Of a DNA stretch of 64,000 nucleotides, positions 7,563 through 16,932 are shown piece by piece. The stretch comes from Asticcacaulis sp. AC466 (GTDB taxonomy: Bacteria > Pseudomonadota > Alphaproteobacteria > Caulobacterales > Caulobacteraceae), in the NCBI RefSeq assembly GCF_000495815.1, contig NZ_AWGE01000018.1:1-64000 (forward strand), read 5' to 3'. Numbering within the stretch: the stretch's first letter is position 1; each line of letters starts with the position of its first letter. Position numbers and translations under genes: made by a program. The notes under the pieces were generated by a model. It had not been told where the DNA came from. It saw nothing but the letters and a program-made list of their open reading frames with translations, and searched no databases.

Positions 7563-9761
7563 ATGCACAGCCGCCGAAATTTTTTTGCTCTGACTGCTTC
7601 TGTTTCCTTGCTAGCTCTGGCGCCACATGTGGCTGCGGTCGCTCAGGCGCCGCGCGATATGGCGCCGCAATACCCCTTCTCCGGTCCGAAGGATCATTGG
7701 GAGGCGTTCAAGGCTTACGACCCGGTCAGCGACCCTGACGCACCGCATTTTCGGTCACATGTACCGAGAGCAAAGCGTATAACGCCTTTTTCGGCTACTC
7801 AGGCGCATCCGCGCCTGGATGCTGCCGTGTCCGGCGCCACACTGCTTGCCGCCTACCTGACTCTCAGCGATACCGATATTGATCTGAACCGCACGCGTTA
7901 CGCCGTTGGCAGCCCAGATTGGGTCCACGTCGAGCGCTTCTGGCAGTTTCAGGACGTCGTTGTCGGATGGAATACAACCGGCCTTGTTCCAAATCCCTCT
8001 CTGATCGATGTCGCGCATCGCAACGGTGCCAGATGTCTGGGGACTATGTTCCAGCCCGATCCGCGTTTCTTCAATGAGGCCGAACTGTCCCGGCCGGCTG
8101 TTGCCGGTAAGCTGGTTGATTTGGCGAAATACTTCGGCTTCGACGGCTATTTCGTGAACTTCGAAGGCTATACAGAAAAGGACGCTTCGGCCGTCCAGGA
8201 TTTGATTGCCGACATGCAGAAGGCGGCAAGACAGGCCGGATTGGTCGATTTCCATATTCAATTTTATAACGGATACACCGACGCACGCGATGTGTGGCCG
8301 GGCTTTCCTCATCCGAACGGTACGCCCCGCGGGGCGTCCGAAGATCGCGCCAACTCCATGATGATTGATCAGGGGTGGAGCAATTACGCCATGACTCGCG
8401 GATGCTGTTCGGGGCCACCACTGGCAAATCTGCCAACACCGACGGAGCTGGGTCAGAACTACAATCCCTTCGACGTCTACTATGGCCTGCAACTGTACCC
8501 CGGTCCCGGATATCTAGGACTGATAGGGCCGACGGTTATCGAGCCGAACGGCGGTAAAGCGTCGGGCGGGCTGCAGATCTACAGTGTTGAGGATGGTTTG
8601 CGTAAAATGCGTCGCGCCAGACTGGATGCGTTACGCGCAGCAGCGCCGACCGAGACCGTACTGGCGGAGATAAAGCATCTTACGAATACCGCTACGCGGC
8701 GATCGGCGTGGTATGATCTTCATCGTAAATTCTGGTCCGGAAAATCGGGCAATCCCGCCATGGACAATGCGCCCACTGCCGCCGAACAGGCTATTTATGG
8801 TCCCGCCGCCGCACGCAAGCTATACACGGATTACCAGGCACCGGGAAAAGAGACAGACCAGATTCGTCTGCCTATCACCTACGGGGTCGCCAACTTCATC
8901 GCCGAGCGTTCCGTGATCGGTAGCCTACCGTTCGTCAGCCATTTCAATACCGGCGATGGCGATCGTTTCTTCGTTGGCGGCGTCAAGGTGGCTGAAACGC
9001 CGTGGTATAACCTGGGCATCCAGGATATTTTGCCAACTTGGACGTGGTGGAAACAACCAATGCAGGGCGGTAACACCGATACACTGCTCGACGTCGACTA
9101 CGACTTTACGGACGCCTATGATGGCGGTGCCTCCATCCGCATTTCCGGTGACAAGAACAGCGGGACGGACATCCGTCTCTACAAGACGCATATTGCCGTA
9201 GATGCCGCAACCACTCTCGGCCTGATCTACAAATCCGAAACCCCGGGCGATCTCAAGGTCGGCCTGGTATTTGAGGACGCTCCGAATGTCACCGAATGGC
9301 TGCCGGTCACGAAAACCACAGCCCTTAAAGGCGGTTGGCGGCGATGGCGCCAAGGCCTGAAGGCTTATAAGGGCCGTACCTTGGCTGCTCTGTCTCTGGG
9401 GGTGGCGCGCCCTGCGAAGCCGCTTTCCTATGCCGTCAATATTGGCCAGATTGCCCTGACTACGGCCGCTGACAAAGCGTTACAGGCGCCAAAGAGCCTT
9501 GCCATCACCGCCACCCAGATTCACCCCGGCGGGCAGACGGCGGATCTGCGCCTGGCGTGGACGTTCGATGCGGGTGTCGCCTATTACGACCTGTTCGCCG
9601 CAACCGGTAAGTCGCGCACCTGGCTTGGTCGTGTCGCCAATGACACCTATTATATCAAGGGGTTGAGGCGTGATAGCGCTTCAACCGTGCTGCAACTGGT
9701 GCCATATGGCCGTGATGGCCAAGCGGGTGAGCCGGTCGCTACAAAGTTCAACTGGACCTGA
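7563..9761 (+). CDS. GH85 endo-beta-N-acetylglucosaminidase (ENGase)
   Basis: A 732-residue exported enzyme with a Tat-like signal (MHSRRNFFALTASVSLLALA). The GH85 signature is clear: FWQFQDVVVGWNT (early barrel strand), GARCLGTMFQPDPR, then FGFDGYFVNFEGYTE carrying the catalytic pair Asn199 and Glu201 of the substrate-assisted mechanism, then VDFHIQFYNGYTD. Beta-rich modules fill about 510-732. ENGases cut between the two core GlcNAc residues of N-glycans and release the glycan from glycoprotein or glycopeptide. The remaining GlcNAc-Asn stub is the substrate of the glycosylasparaginase encoded at 13608-14621. It is followed after 25 bp by the halogenase gene, so the two are probably cotranscribed. 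Confidence 0.9.
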   Translation: MHSRRNFFALTASVSLLALAPHVAAVAQAPRDMAPQYPFSGPKDHWEAFKAYDPVSDPDAPHFRSHVPRAKRITPFSATQAHPRLDAAVSGATLLAAYLTLSDTDIDLNRTRYAVGSPDWVHVERFWQFQDVVVGWNTTGLVPNPSLIDVAHRNGARCLGTMFQPDPRFFNEAELSRPAVAGKLVDLAKYFGFDGYFVNFEGYTEKDASAVQDLIADMQKAARQAGLVDFHIQFYNGYTDARDVWPGFPHPNGTPRGASEDRANSMMIDQGWSNYAMTRGCCSGPPLANLPTPTELGQNYNPFDVYYGLQLYPGPGYLGLIGPTVIEPNGGKASGGLQIYSVEDGLRKMRRARLDALRAAAPTETVLAEIKHLTNTATRRSAWYDLHRKFWSGKSGNPAMDNAPTAAEQAIYGPAAARKLYTDYQAPGKETDQIRLPITYGVANFIAERSVIGSLPFVSHFNTGDGDRFFVGGVKVAETPWYNLGIQDILPTWTWWKQPMQGGNTDTLLDVDYDFTDAYDGGASIRISGDKNSGTDIRLYKTHIAVDAATTLGLIYKSETPGDLKVGLVFEDAPNVTEWLPVTKTTALKGGWRRWRQGLKAYKGRTLAALSLGVARPAKPLSYAVNIGQIALTTAADKALQAPKSLAITATQIHPGGQTADLRLAWTFDAGVAYYDLFAATGKSRTWLGRVANDTYYIKGLRRDSASTVLQLVPYGRDGQAGEPVATKFNWT

Positions 9762-9786
9762 CCATTCGGCTGCCGGGGAGGCGGAA

Positions 9787-11298
9787 ATGAATACGGCGGA
9801 CAATAAGACTTCGGCTCATCGCCGACAGGTCGTGATCGTGGGGGGCGGGACAGCCGGGTGGATGTCGGCTGCCTTGCTGGCCAAGATTACTCAAGGCAAG
9901 CTGGGTGACATAACCCTGGTGGAATCTGAGGAGATCGGCACCATTGGGGTTGGTGAGGCAACCATTCCGGCCATCAAGCGCTTCAATCGCCTGCTGGAGC
10001 TTCACGAACTGGATTTCGTCCGCCAGACCCAGGCCAGCTTCAAATTGGGTATAGAATTCGTCAATTGGGGTCAGGTCGGCACGCGTTATTTTCACCCCTT
10101 CGGCGCGATCGGCGATCCGATTGGACGCGCCGCCTTTCATCACTTCCTGACGCGACGACGACTGGCTGGCGAAGCGGAATCGTTTGAAGACTATTCGCTG
10201 AACGCCATGGCTGCCCGACAGAATCGTTTCACGACGCCGCCACGCGATGACTCGCCTCTGTCCCAGTTGAGCTACGCCTACCATTTCGATGCCAGCCTCT
10301 ATGCCGCCTATCTGCGCCGCCATGCCGAAGCCAATGGAGTGAAACGCGTGGAAGGCAAGATCAGGCATGTCGGTCAGAATGCCGAGACGGGCTTTATCGA
10401 ACGCCTGAGCCTGGAAAACGGCCAGACGGTTGAGGGAGATTTCTTCATCGACTGTTCGGGTTTGTCGGGCCTGCTGATCGAGAAGACACTGCATAGCGGC
10501 TTTGACGACTGGAGCGCGCTTCTCCCATGCAACAGTGCGGCCTTTGTACCTAGTGAAAAAGTGGCGGATGTCACGCCGTATACGCGCTCGACCGCCCATA
10601 CCGCCGGCTGGCAGTGGCGCATTCCGCTTCAACACCGAACAGGGAACGGCCACGTGTTCTGCTCGGACTTCATTACGGATGACGAGGCCGCTCAAACCCT
10701 GGTCCGTAATCTCGACGGCAAGGCTCTGGCCGACCCTAAATTCGTACGCTTCAAAACCGGCCGCCGGCGACTGAGCTGGAACCGCAATGTGGTCGCCATC
10801 GGTCTGTCCGGTGGCTTCCTGGAGCCGCTGGAATCGACCAGCATCCACCTTATTCAATCCGGTCTGGTCAAGCTGCTCGACTATTGGCCGGGTGAGAGGT
10901 TCGCCCCCTTATTGGCCGAACAGTACAATCGCGCCATGGCCAATCAGTATGAATCGATCCGCGATTTCATCATCCTGCATTACAAAGCAACTCAACGGGA
11001 CGATTCTGCATTCTGGCGGTACTGCCGCGACATGCCGGTACCAGATTCCCTAAGCTATCGTCTTGACCACTTCCGTTCGTCGGCGCGGATCGTGCTAACT
11101 CCCGGGGAATTGTTCCAGCCGAATAGCTGGCTGGCGGTCATGCTTGGTCAGAATATAAACCCTTTAGGCTATGATCCGCTTGCCGATGTCGTCGACACGG
11201 AGCGGGTCGCCGCACAATTCAGCCGGATGCGCGGAACTATCAGTCGCGCCGTTCAGTCGATGCCGTCACATAAGGCCTTTCTGGATGCCTTGAGCTAG
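9787..11298 (+). CDS. Flavin-dependent (tryptophan-type) halogenase
   Basis: A 503-residue enzyme of the PrnA class. The FAD motif VVIVGGGTAGWMSAALLA is at the N-terminus. VGEATIPAIKRF follows, then SFKLGIEFVNW, whose Lys corresponds to the catalytic Lys of PrnA. The halogenase marker WQWRIP is near residue 277 and LEPLESTSIHLI supplies the conserved Glu region. The ATG at 9787 is chosen because GGGGAGGCGG precedes it. A longer in-frame start at 9670 would overlap GH85. There is no signal peptide, so it should act in the cytoplasm with reduced FAD. Members of this class in Caulobacterales and Xanthomonas are often encoded beside TonB receptor loci, and their natural substrates are unknown. 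Its place in a glycan locus is unexplained. Confidence 0.9.
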   Translation: MNTADNKTSAHRRQVVIVGGGTAGWMSAALLAKITQGKLGDITLVESEEIGTIGVGEATIPAIKRFNRLLELHELDFVRQTQASFKLGIEFVNWGQVGTRYFHPFGAIGDPIGRAAFHHFLTRRRLAGEAESFEDYSLNAMAARQNRFTTPPRDDSPLSQLSYAYHFDASLYAAYLRRHAEANGVKRVEGKIRHVGQNAETGFIERLSLENGQTVEGDFFIDCSGLSGLLIEKTLHSGFDDWSALLPCNSAAFVPSEKVADVTPYTRSTAHTAGWQWRIPLQHRTGNGHVFCSDFITDDEAAQTLVRNLDGKALADPKFVRFKTGRRRLSWNRNVVAIGLSGGFLEPLESTSIHLIQSGLVKLLDYWPGERFAPLLAEQYNRAMANQYESIRDFIILHYKATQRDDSAFWRYCRDMPVPDSLSYRLDHFRSSARIVLTPGELFQPNSWLAVMLGQNINPLGYDPLADVVDTERVAAQFSRMRGTISRAVQSMPSHKAFLDALS

Positions 11299-11350
11299 AT
11301 GTGAACGTCCGGCTTGATGTGCGTTCTGGCGATGGCACACCGTTTCCAGC

Positions 11351-13603
11351 TTAACGGGGCAAGAGCCAGACCTGCGCCACCTGATGCCCGCGTCCGCTGC
11401 CACCAAGACCATCGGGCCGAGTCCATTCCAAGGTCAGCCCGCCATGGTGTGTCAGGGTTTGCGGTACGTCCAGTTCGACGGTCATCGGATTGGAGGTTCG
11501 GTCGCTGAAATCGCGCAAGACCACGCCATTCGCCGTAAGCCGGATCGGCAAGGCATAGCCTTCACCGGCATAGACGATTTTCAAACGGTAGGCCGTTCCA
11601 GGGTCTAGCCGGTCATAGCGCAGGGTGATCGGGACTTCGTAGAGGGTTTCGGCATAGCTCACCCAGGCCATGCGCCAGCCGTCATCGGGCGTCATATCGG
11701 CTATACCATCGATGGCGCTTTCATACATTTCCGGATCGGTGGCAAAACCGGGCCCGCGCACCAGATGCGGTTCACGGGCCGGATCACCAAGATCATCGTA
11801 AAAACCACCCTGTGGCGGGGTGTCACCGTCTACGAGGACTTTGAGACGCGCTGCCCGTTGCAAGGGGTCTTTCAGCGCCCCGATCTCATCCATTTGCCGC
11901 GTCAACCAGACACGGTCATTCAACGACGCATCAACCCGGTCTAAATTGGCGCCCCGCTCGATCGCCGAGGCGCCATAAAGTTTGACACTGAGTTGCAGGC
12001 CGATGTGGCTATAAAGCTTGCCCGCAAGGTCAAAAAGCCTTGTCCGCAAAGCGCTAATATCGGCTGTATCGGTCGCCGCCAGCGCCAGACGTGCCGCGGA
12101 CATGTCGCCTGTTGTGAGGGCCGCATAGGCTTGCGCCTCGCGCATCCGCTCCGCAATGGCGCGGCGGCGGACATAGGCGTCATAGGTGGCGCGATACCAG
12201 GCCATCTCAAACCGCCAGTTGTCTGGGTGCGATGGCGCCATGCGCTCGAAAAACGCCAGGGTCTGTTCGATACCGTCATTTCCGGCCGCTGGCCCGTCCC
12301 AGTTTCGCTCCAGTGCCGTCAGCCCATTTGCAAACCCTGAATCGCCGATAAAATACCGGCCATAGTCGGCGAGAATGGCATCGGTGTTTGTATTTATGTT
12401 CCAGCCCAATTGCGACCACAGCATCTTGTTGACGTCGTCATTCACCCCTTCGGAATAGGTGACGAAGCCGTCGATATCGTCGGCGAAATGGCGAACAATA
12501 TGGCTCTGTGCGCGCGGCTGCGGATTGATCGGTTCGCGACCTTCGGTGAGGGCGAAAGCCGGGTCCCACCGGGGCACCGGAAACTGGGCATGCATCGTAT
12601 GGGCAATGTCGGGGTAGAAGATAAGCTTGTAACGCGCCGGGATGCGCGCGCGCTGCGCCGGCAAGGGATCGCGCGATTGCGGTCCGAAAAATACGCCGGT
12701 CAGCCAGTCCGGTTCCTTGGCCAGAAGCGCGTAAAACCGCTCATACTGCGTCTTGTCGAACCCTTGCGCCGACAACCAGACCGTCGCCCTGGGATGATAG
12801 CGATGAAGAATAGCCGCTTCGGCCGCCACCACGGGAAACAGCACGTCCGGTTGCGTATGGCCAGGATCGCCACCGGGAATATACAGCGCATCCACCTTGG
12901 GCAGGTGCTTCACCAGGTCTTCAAAGCGTGCCAATTCAGCGGCGCGGGTGGCGGGTTTTGTGTAGTCGTCACCCATCTGGGGGTAATAGAGGTCGAAATC
13001 GAGCCCGTATTTCTTCATCAGTCCCGACACACCGATCGCCATATCGAATGGGGCGGCGGTAAACAGGGGACTTTCCGCCGCATCGTCAGACACCGGGGCG
13101 ATCCACTGGACGCCGTTGGCACCGAAAACTGCCAGATCGCGCACCTGTTGCTCGAACATGGCGAGCGTGAAAGCGTCATAGCTGTTGTTCTTGAAGCGGT
13201 AGCCGATCTGATGCGCCCTGAAAGCCATCTGCGGCGCGGCATGGATATCCGGCGCATCAGGCCCTTTACGGAGAAGATAACCAACGCCAAAAAGTATGCC
13301 GCGATCGTCGTCGCCGGCAATGATCACACGATCACCGATGCACATGACCGTATAGGCTTCGGGCGTCGGCGGCGGCAGGTTTTTAAGCCTTTTGTTCCAT
13401 AGCATCTTATCGGTGCCAGACAGTAGACCTGCCATCTCATCGCGGCGTGCGACCACGACCGAACCAGCATAGTGACGTGCATCTAGCAGTGTCACCGCTG
13501 CGAGAGCCTGCGATGTGGCGTGCGGCACGGTGATCACCCCACTATCGTGCGACAGAGCTGGCTGGGCCATCAGCAACACAAGCAGGATTAGGCCACGCCA
13601 CAT
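11351..13603 (-). CDS. Putative glycosidase with GH20b/GH67-type N-terminal fold (family unassigned)
   Basis: A 750-residue protein with a Sec signal (MWRGLILLVLLMAQPALSHD). The ATG at 13603 lies 4 bp after the glycosylasparaginase stop, so I use it instead of an upstream in-frame start. An N-terminal alpha/beta domain (about 20-120) like that preceding GH20, GH67 and GH115 barrels is followed by a barrel starting AFRAHQIGYRFKNNSYDAFT, with DALYIPGGDPGHT, YPDIAHTMHAQ and FVTYSEGVNDDVNKM as the strongest conserved stretches. A beta-sandwich occupies the last 130 residues. It resembles proteins annotated loosely as alpha-glucuronidase-like hydrolases, and I know of no characterised member. The acid residues in YSEGVNDD and YPDIAH are candidates for catalysis. 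It is the last gene of the minus-strand N-glycan operon. Confidence 0.65.
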   Translation of the reverse strand: MWRGLILLVLLMAQPALSHDSGVITVPHATSQALAAVTLLDARHYAGSVVVARRDEMAGLLSGTDKMLWNKRLKNLPPPTPEAYTVMCIGDRVIIAGDDDRGILFGVGYLLRKGPDAPDIHAAPQMAFRAHQIGYRFKNNSYDAFTLAMFEQQVRDLAVFGANGVQWIAPVSDDAAESPLFTAAPFDMAIGVSGLMKKYGLDFDLYYPQMGDDYTKPATRAAELARFEDLVKHLPKVDALYIPGGDPGHTQPDVLFPVVAAEAAILHRYHPRATVWLSAQGFDKTQYERFYALLAKEPDWLTGVFFGPQSRDPLPAQRARIPARYKLIFYPDIAHTMHAQFPVPRWDPAFALTEGREPINPQPRAQSHIVRHFADDIDGFVTYSEGVNDDVNKMLWSQLGWNINTNTDAILADYGRYFIGDSGFANGLTALERNWDGPAAGNDGIEQTLAFFERMAPSHPDNWRFEMAWYRATYDAYVRRRAIAERMREAQAYAALTTGDMSAARLALAATDTADISALRTRLFDLAGKLYSHIGLQLSVKLYGASAIERGANLDRVDASLNDRVWLTRQMDEIGALKDPLQRAARLKVLVDGDTPPQGGFYDDLGDPAREPHLVRGPGFATDPEMYESAIDGIADMTPDDGWRMAWVSYAETLYEVPITLRYDRLDPGTAYRLKIVYAGEGYALPIRLTANGVVLRDFSDRTSNPMTVELDVPQTLTHHGGLTLEWTRPDGLGGSGRGHQVAQVWLLPR

Positions 13604-13607
13604 TCGC

Positions 13608-14621
13608 TTAGCCAAACACACTTCTTGCCGGGACGACCCGATCGGTTTTCGTTCCATCACATTGGGCGTAGACAAAGCCCTTCTGAATGGCAAAGGCGCC
13701 GACATCGCCCTTGGTATTCAGGGCCAGGAACCCGACCTGAAGCGTCTTTGCGGCCTCTGGCCGGCGTTTGACGATACGCATGACCGCCTCTTCGCATGCC
13801 TGTTGCGGCGACCGGCCCTGGCGCATCAACTCGACGACCAGGAAGCTGCCGGCATTGCGGATAACCTCTTCGCCCACGCCGGTCGAAGTGGCGGCGCCAA
13901 TCTCGCCATCGACATAGAGGCCAGCGCCGATGATGGGGCTGTCGCCAACCCTGCCGCGTAGTTTCCACGCCATGCCGCTGGTCGTGCAGGCCCCCGACAG
14001 ACGGCCCTGCGCATCCAGCGCCAGAATGCCGAGCGTATCATGGTTATGGACGTCGCCTGGCACAACGCTGCCCGGCGCATGGCCGTAGGTTGACATTTCA
14101 CTATTGGCAACCGGCTGGTATTTTGCCGTTTTCAACCAGTCTTTCCACGCGGCTTCGGAGTCCGGGGTCAACAGTTCTTCCGGTTTGAATCCCTGCTCAA
14201 CGGCGAATTGTAACGCGCCTGCCCCAACCAGCAGGACATGCGGCGTCTTTTCCATGACCAGCCGGGCAACCGAAATCGGGTGTTCGATATGTTCCAATGC
14301 CGCGACGGCGCCGCAGCGCCACTTTTCATCCATGATGCTGGCATCCAGAGAGACGTGCCCGTCGCGGTCCGGGTATCCGGCTCTGCCAACACTGTGGTTC
14401 TTTAGGTCAACTTCGGGAATGCGCGCCCCCGCTTCGACTGCATCCAGCGCATAGCCGCCGCCTTTTAGCACGTCCCAGGCCGCTTGATTGGCCGCGACGC
14501 CGAAATCCCAGGTGGAGACGACAATGGGCTTTGCCGCCGGCGCGGCGGTTGCCGCCCCGGAAATGGCGGCGAGCGAGGTAAGTGCCAGGGTATTTTTGAA
14601 GACATCGCGACGATTGGGCAT
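13608..14621 (-). CDS. N4-(beta-N-acetylglucosaminyl)-L-asparaginase (glycosylasparaginase)
   Basis: A 337-residue Ntn-hydrolase precursor. MPNRRDVFKNTLALTSLAA is a Tat-type signal. WDFGVAANQAAWDVLKGGG begins the alpha chain. The self-cleavage site is DVHNHD|TLGIL, with Thr196 expected to become the N-terminal nucleophile of the beta chain, followed by GRVGDSPIIGAGLYVDG, the substrate-binding loop of the family. The enzyme hydrolyses GlcNAc-Asn, the last product of N-glycoprotein breakdown. It starts 10 bp after the GH92 stop, and an earlier in-frame start at 14669 would overlap GH92. Periplasmic location is inferred from the signal. Confidence 0.92.
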   Translation of the reverse strand: MPNRRDVFKNTLALTSLAAISGAATAAPAAKPIVVSTWDFGVAANQAAWDVLKGGGYALDAVEAGARIPEVDLKNHSVGRAGYPDRDGHVSLDASIMDEKWRCGAVAALEHIEHPISVARLVMEKTPHVLLVGAGALQFAVEQGFKPEELLTPDSEAAWKDWLKTAKYQPVANSEMSTYGHAPGSVVPGDVHNHDTLGILALDAQGRLSGACTTSGMAWKLRGRVGDSPIIGAGLYVDGEIGAATSTGVGEEVIRNAGSFLVVELMRQGRSPQQACEEAVMRIVKRRPEAAKTLQVGFLALNTKGDVGAFAIQKGFVYAQCDGTKTDRVVPARSVFG

Positions 14622-14631
14622 GGCTTTGCTC

Positions 14632-16923
14632 TCAACTAAAGGAGGGTGGTCTGTCGACCATATTCGCACCGAAGGCTGGATTGGGTCGGGGGGCCATCTC
14701 GAAAATCAGTTCCCCGCCACGCATCAGGTCGGCGTGGTGTATCCAGCTCTTAGTATAAGGTTTGCCATTCCAGCGCACCCTTTGCACATAAATATTGTCT
14801 GCACTGTTTCCTGGCGCTGCGATGATCAGCTTGCGCGCACCGCCTATAGTGATCTCGGCACGCTGGACGAGCGGTGATCCGAACACATAGACCGCTGTGA
14901 CCGGATCGACGGCATACAGGCCCAAGGCACTCATCAGATACCAAGCACTCATGGCGCCACAATCCTCATTGCCCTCCAGGCCGTCATACTGGTCGCGGTA
15001 CATGTCCTTCATCAGCTCGCGGACACGGCTTTGCGTCTTCCATGGGGCTCCGGTGTAGGCATAGAGATAGGCGACGTGGTGGCTCGGCTCATTGCCATGA
15101 GCATATTGGCCGACCAGACCGGTGATATCCGCCAGGCTTTTCTCTTCGGCATTCGACTTTTCGCTGAACAGGCCATCAAGCTTCGCCTCATAAGCCTTAA
15201 GCCCGCCGAACAGTTTGGCGTAGGTGTAGATATCATGCTGGTTGAGGAAGGTCGCCTGCCAGCCATTGGTTTCGGTAAAATCGCGCCATTTGGCCTGATC
15301 ATGGCCGAGCGAATGGGGATTGTAGGGTGTCACCCATTGGCCGTCAGCCTGTTTGCCGCGCATAAAGCCGATACAGGTGTCGAAGACGTTACGGTAATTT
15401 TGCGAGCGCGCTCTGAGCGCCTTCGCCGCCTGGCTTTCGCCGACATGGGCCGCCAGTTTCGATGTACACCAATCGCTGTATGCGAATTCGAGCGTACGCG
15501 AGACGGACTCGTCTACCTTGTCTGCTGGTATATATCCCAGCTGGCGGTAGAACCCAAGACCATGCACGTCATCGACAAAGGCGCGTTTGGCCAAGACCGC
15601 GTAACCGGCTTTGTAATCTATGCCCTTGATACCCTTGGCGGCGGCCTCGGCCAGAACGGAAGCGCAGTGATAGCCGATCATGGTATCGGTCTCACGCCCT
15701 TGCAGCGGCCATATCGGCACCCCGTCCGGGCTTTGCTCGCCCATTCGCACCAGCCCGCCAATCATTCCTGGCAAACGCGCCTGTTGAGTGATCGTGAAAA
15801 ACGGATGGACGGAACGGTAGGTATCCCACAGGCTGTAGGTCGAATAATTGGCCTCGCCGGCTTTCAGCATATGGACCGCATTGTCCATGCCACGGTAACG
15901 GCCATCGACGTCTTGGAAAATCGTTGGTGCAAGCAGAGTGTGATAGTGAGCGGTGTAGAAGATCTTCTTATCGGTCTCACTGGTCATCTCGACACGGACC
16001 TTACCCAATTCGTGGTCCCAAGCGGTGCGCGCCGCGCCGCGGACACGCTCGAAATCGAAATCGGGTAGTTCGGCATCGAGGTTTTTCACGGCGCCCTCGA
16101 TATCGACCGATGAAATTCCGACCTTTACCAACAGAGGCGCATCTCCAGCATCGGGAAAATGCAGGGCAGCCTTGAGATTTTTGCCCTCCATGTCCGTTCC
16201 GCCGACCCGTTGATCGTCGCTATAGAGATCGGCACTGGCGAACGGGCGCGACAGTTTCAGGGCAAAGAAAATCCAGCGCCCCTTGGCCCACTGGAATACC
16301 TGCCGGCCACCGACAACGGTGTCGTTACCGACGAGTTTCAGCGACACATTGTCGAGGATCAGGTCGTGTTCGCCCCACCATTTGATCGCGCCGTGCGCCA
16401 AATCGAGCAGGACATGACCGCCCTCGCCTTTTGGGAAGGAGTAACGATGCAAACCCACGCGCGTCGTGGCTGTCAACTCGGCCCTTATGCGGCTGTCGAT
16501 CAGATCGACGCTGTAATAGCCAGGCGTCGCCGTTTCCGTTTTGCGGTCATAGCGCGAGCGGTAACCGGCATCCGGATCGCTGAGCGGACCCGGCTTTAGC
16601 TTCACTGGCCCTGTGGCCGGAACCAGCAGTATATCGAGCATGTCGGGGCAGCCGGTCCCGCTCAGATGTGTATGGGAAAAGCCCATGATCGAGCCGTCGG
16701 CCTGATGATAGCCGGAGCAGGAATCCCAGCCCTCATTGCTGGTGTCGGGCGACAGCTGCACCATGCCGAACGGCAATGTGGCGCCGGGGTAAAGGTGTCC
16801 GTGACCACCCGTCCCGATAAACGGATCGACATGGTCACACAGCGATTCCCCGGCAGCGAAAGCGACCTGCGGCAAGCTCCCAAGAGCGACCGTTCCCGCC
16901 AAAACCTGACGACGCGAGATCAT
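14632..16923 (-). CDS. GH92 exo-alpha-mannosidase
   Basis: A 763-residue enzyme, normal length for the family. The signal MISRRQVLAGTVALGS is twin-arginine type. DHVDPFIGTGGHGHLYPGAT and GFSHTHLSGTG are N-terminal GH92 signatures. The catalytic barrel holds NGWQATFLNQHDIY, HGNEPSHHVAYLY and GNEDCGAMSAWY, which supply calcium ligands and the acid/base region. GH92 enzymes are calcium-dependent inverting alpha-mannosidases that usually remove alpha-1,2 or alpha-1,3 mannose from N-glycans. It lies between GH125 (10 bp upstream) and the glycosylasparaginase. A remnant of a second GH92 lies at 37990-39048. Confidence 0.95.
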   Translation of the reverse strand: MISRRQVLAGTVALGSLPQVAFAAGESLCDHVDPFIGTGGHGHLYPGATLPFGMVQLSPDTSNEGWDSCSGYHQADGSIMGFSHTHLSGTGCPDMLDILLVPATGPVKLKPGPLSDPDAGYRSRYDRKTETATPGYYSVDLIDSRIRAELTATTRVGLHRYSFPKGEGGHVLLDLAHGAIKWWGEHDLILDNVSLKLVGNDTVVGGRQVFQWAKGRWIFFALKLSRPFASADLYSDDQRVGGTDMEGKNLKAALHFPDAGDAPLLVKVGISSVDIEGAVKNLDAELPDFDFERVRGAARTAWDHELGKVRVEMTSETDKKIFYTAHYHTLLAPTIFQDVDGRYRGMDNAVHMLKAGEANYSTYSLWDTYRSVHPFFTITQQARLPGMIGGLVRMGEQSPDGVPIWPLQGRETDTMIGYHCASVLAEAAAKGIKGIDYKAGYAVLAKRAFVDDVHGLGFYRQLGYIPADKVDESVSRTLEFAYSDWCTSKLAAHVGESQAAKALRARSQNYRNVFDTCIGFMRGKQADGQWVTPYNPHSLGHDQAKWRDFTETNGWQATFLNQHDIYTYAKLFGGLKAYEAKLDGLFSEKSNAEEKSLADITGLVGQYAHGNEPSHHVAYLYAYTGAPWKTQSRVRELMKDMYRDQYDGLEGNEDCGAMSAWYLMSALGLYAVDPVTAVYVFGSPLVQRAEITIGGARKLIIAAPGNSADNIYVQRVRWNGKPYTKSWIHHADLMRGGELIFEMAPRPNPAFGANMVDRPPSFS

Positions 16924-16932
16924 GTCATGTCC

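Noticed and set aside
9748-10857. A 369-codon minus-strand frame opposite the halogenase gene
   Set aside because: Shadow of the halogenase, which has all expected catalytic motifs.
12410-13402. A 330-codon plus-strand frame inside the unassigned glycosidase gene
   Set aside because: The minus-strand protein has a signal peptide, operon spacing and patterned motifs. The plus-strand frame has none.
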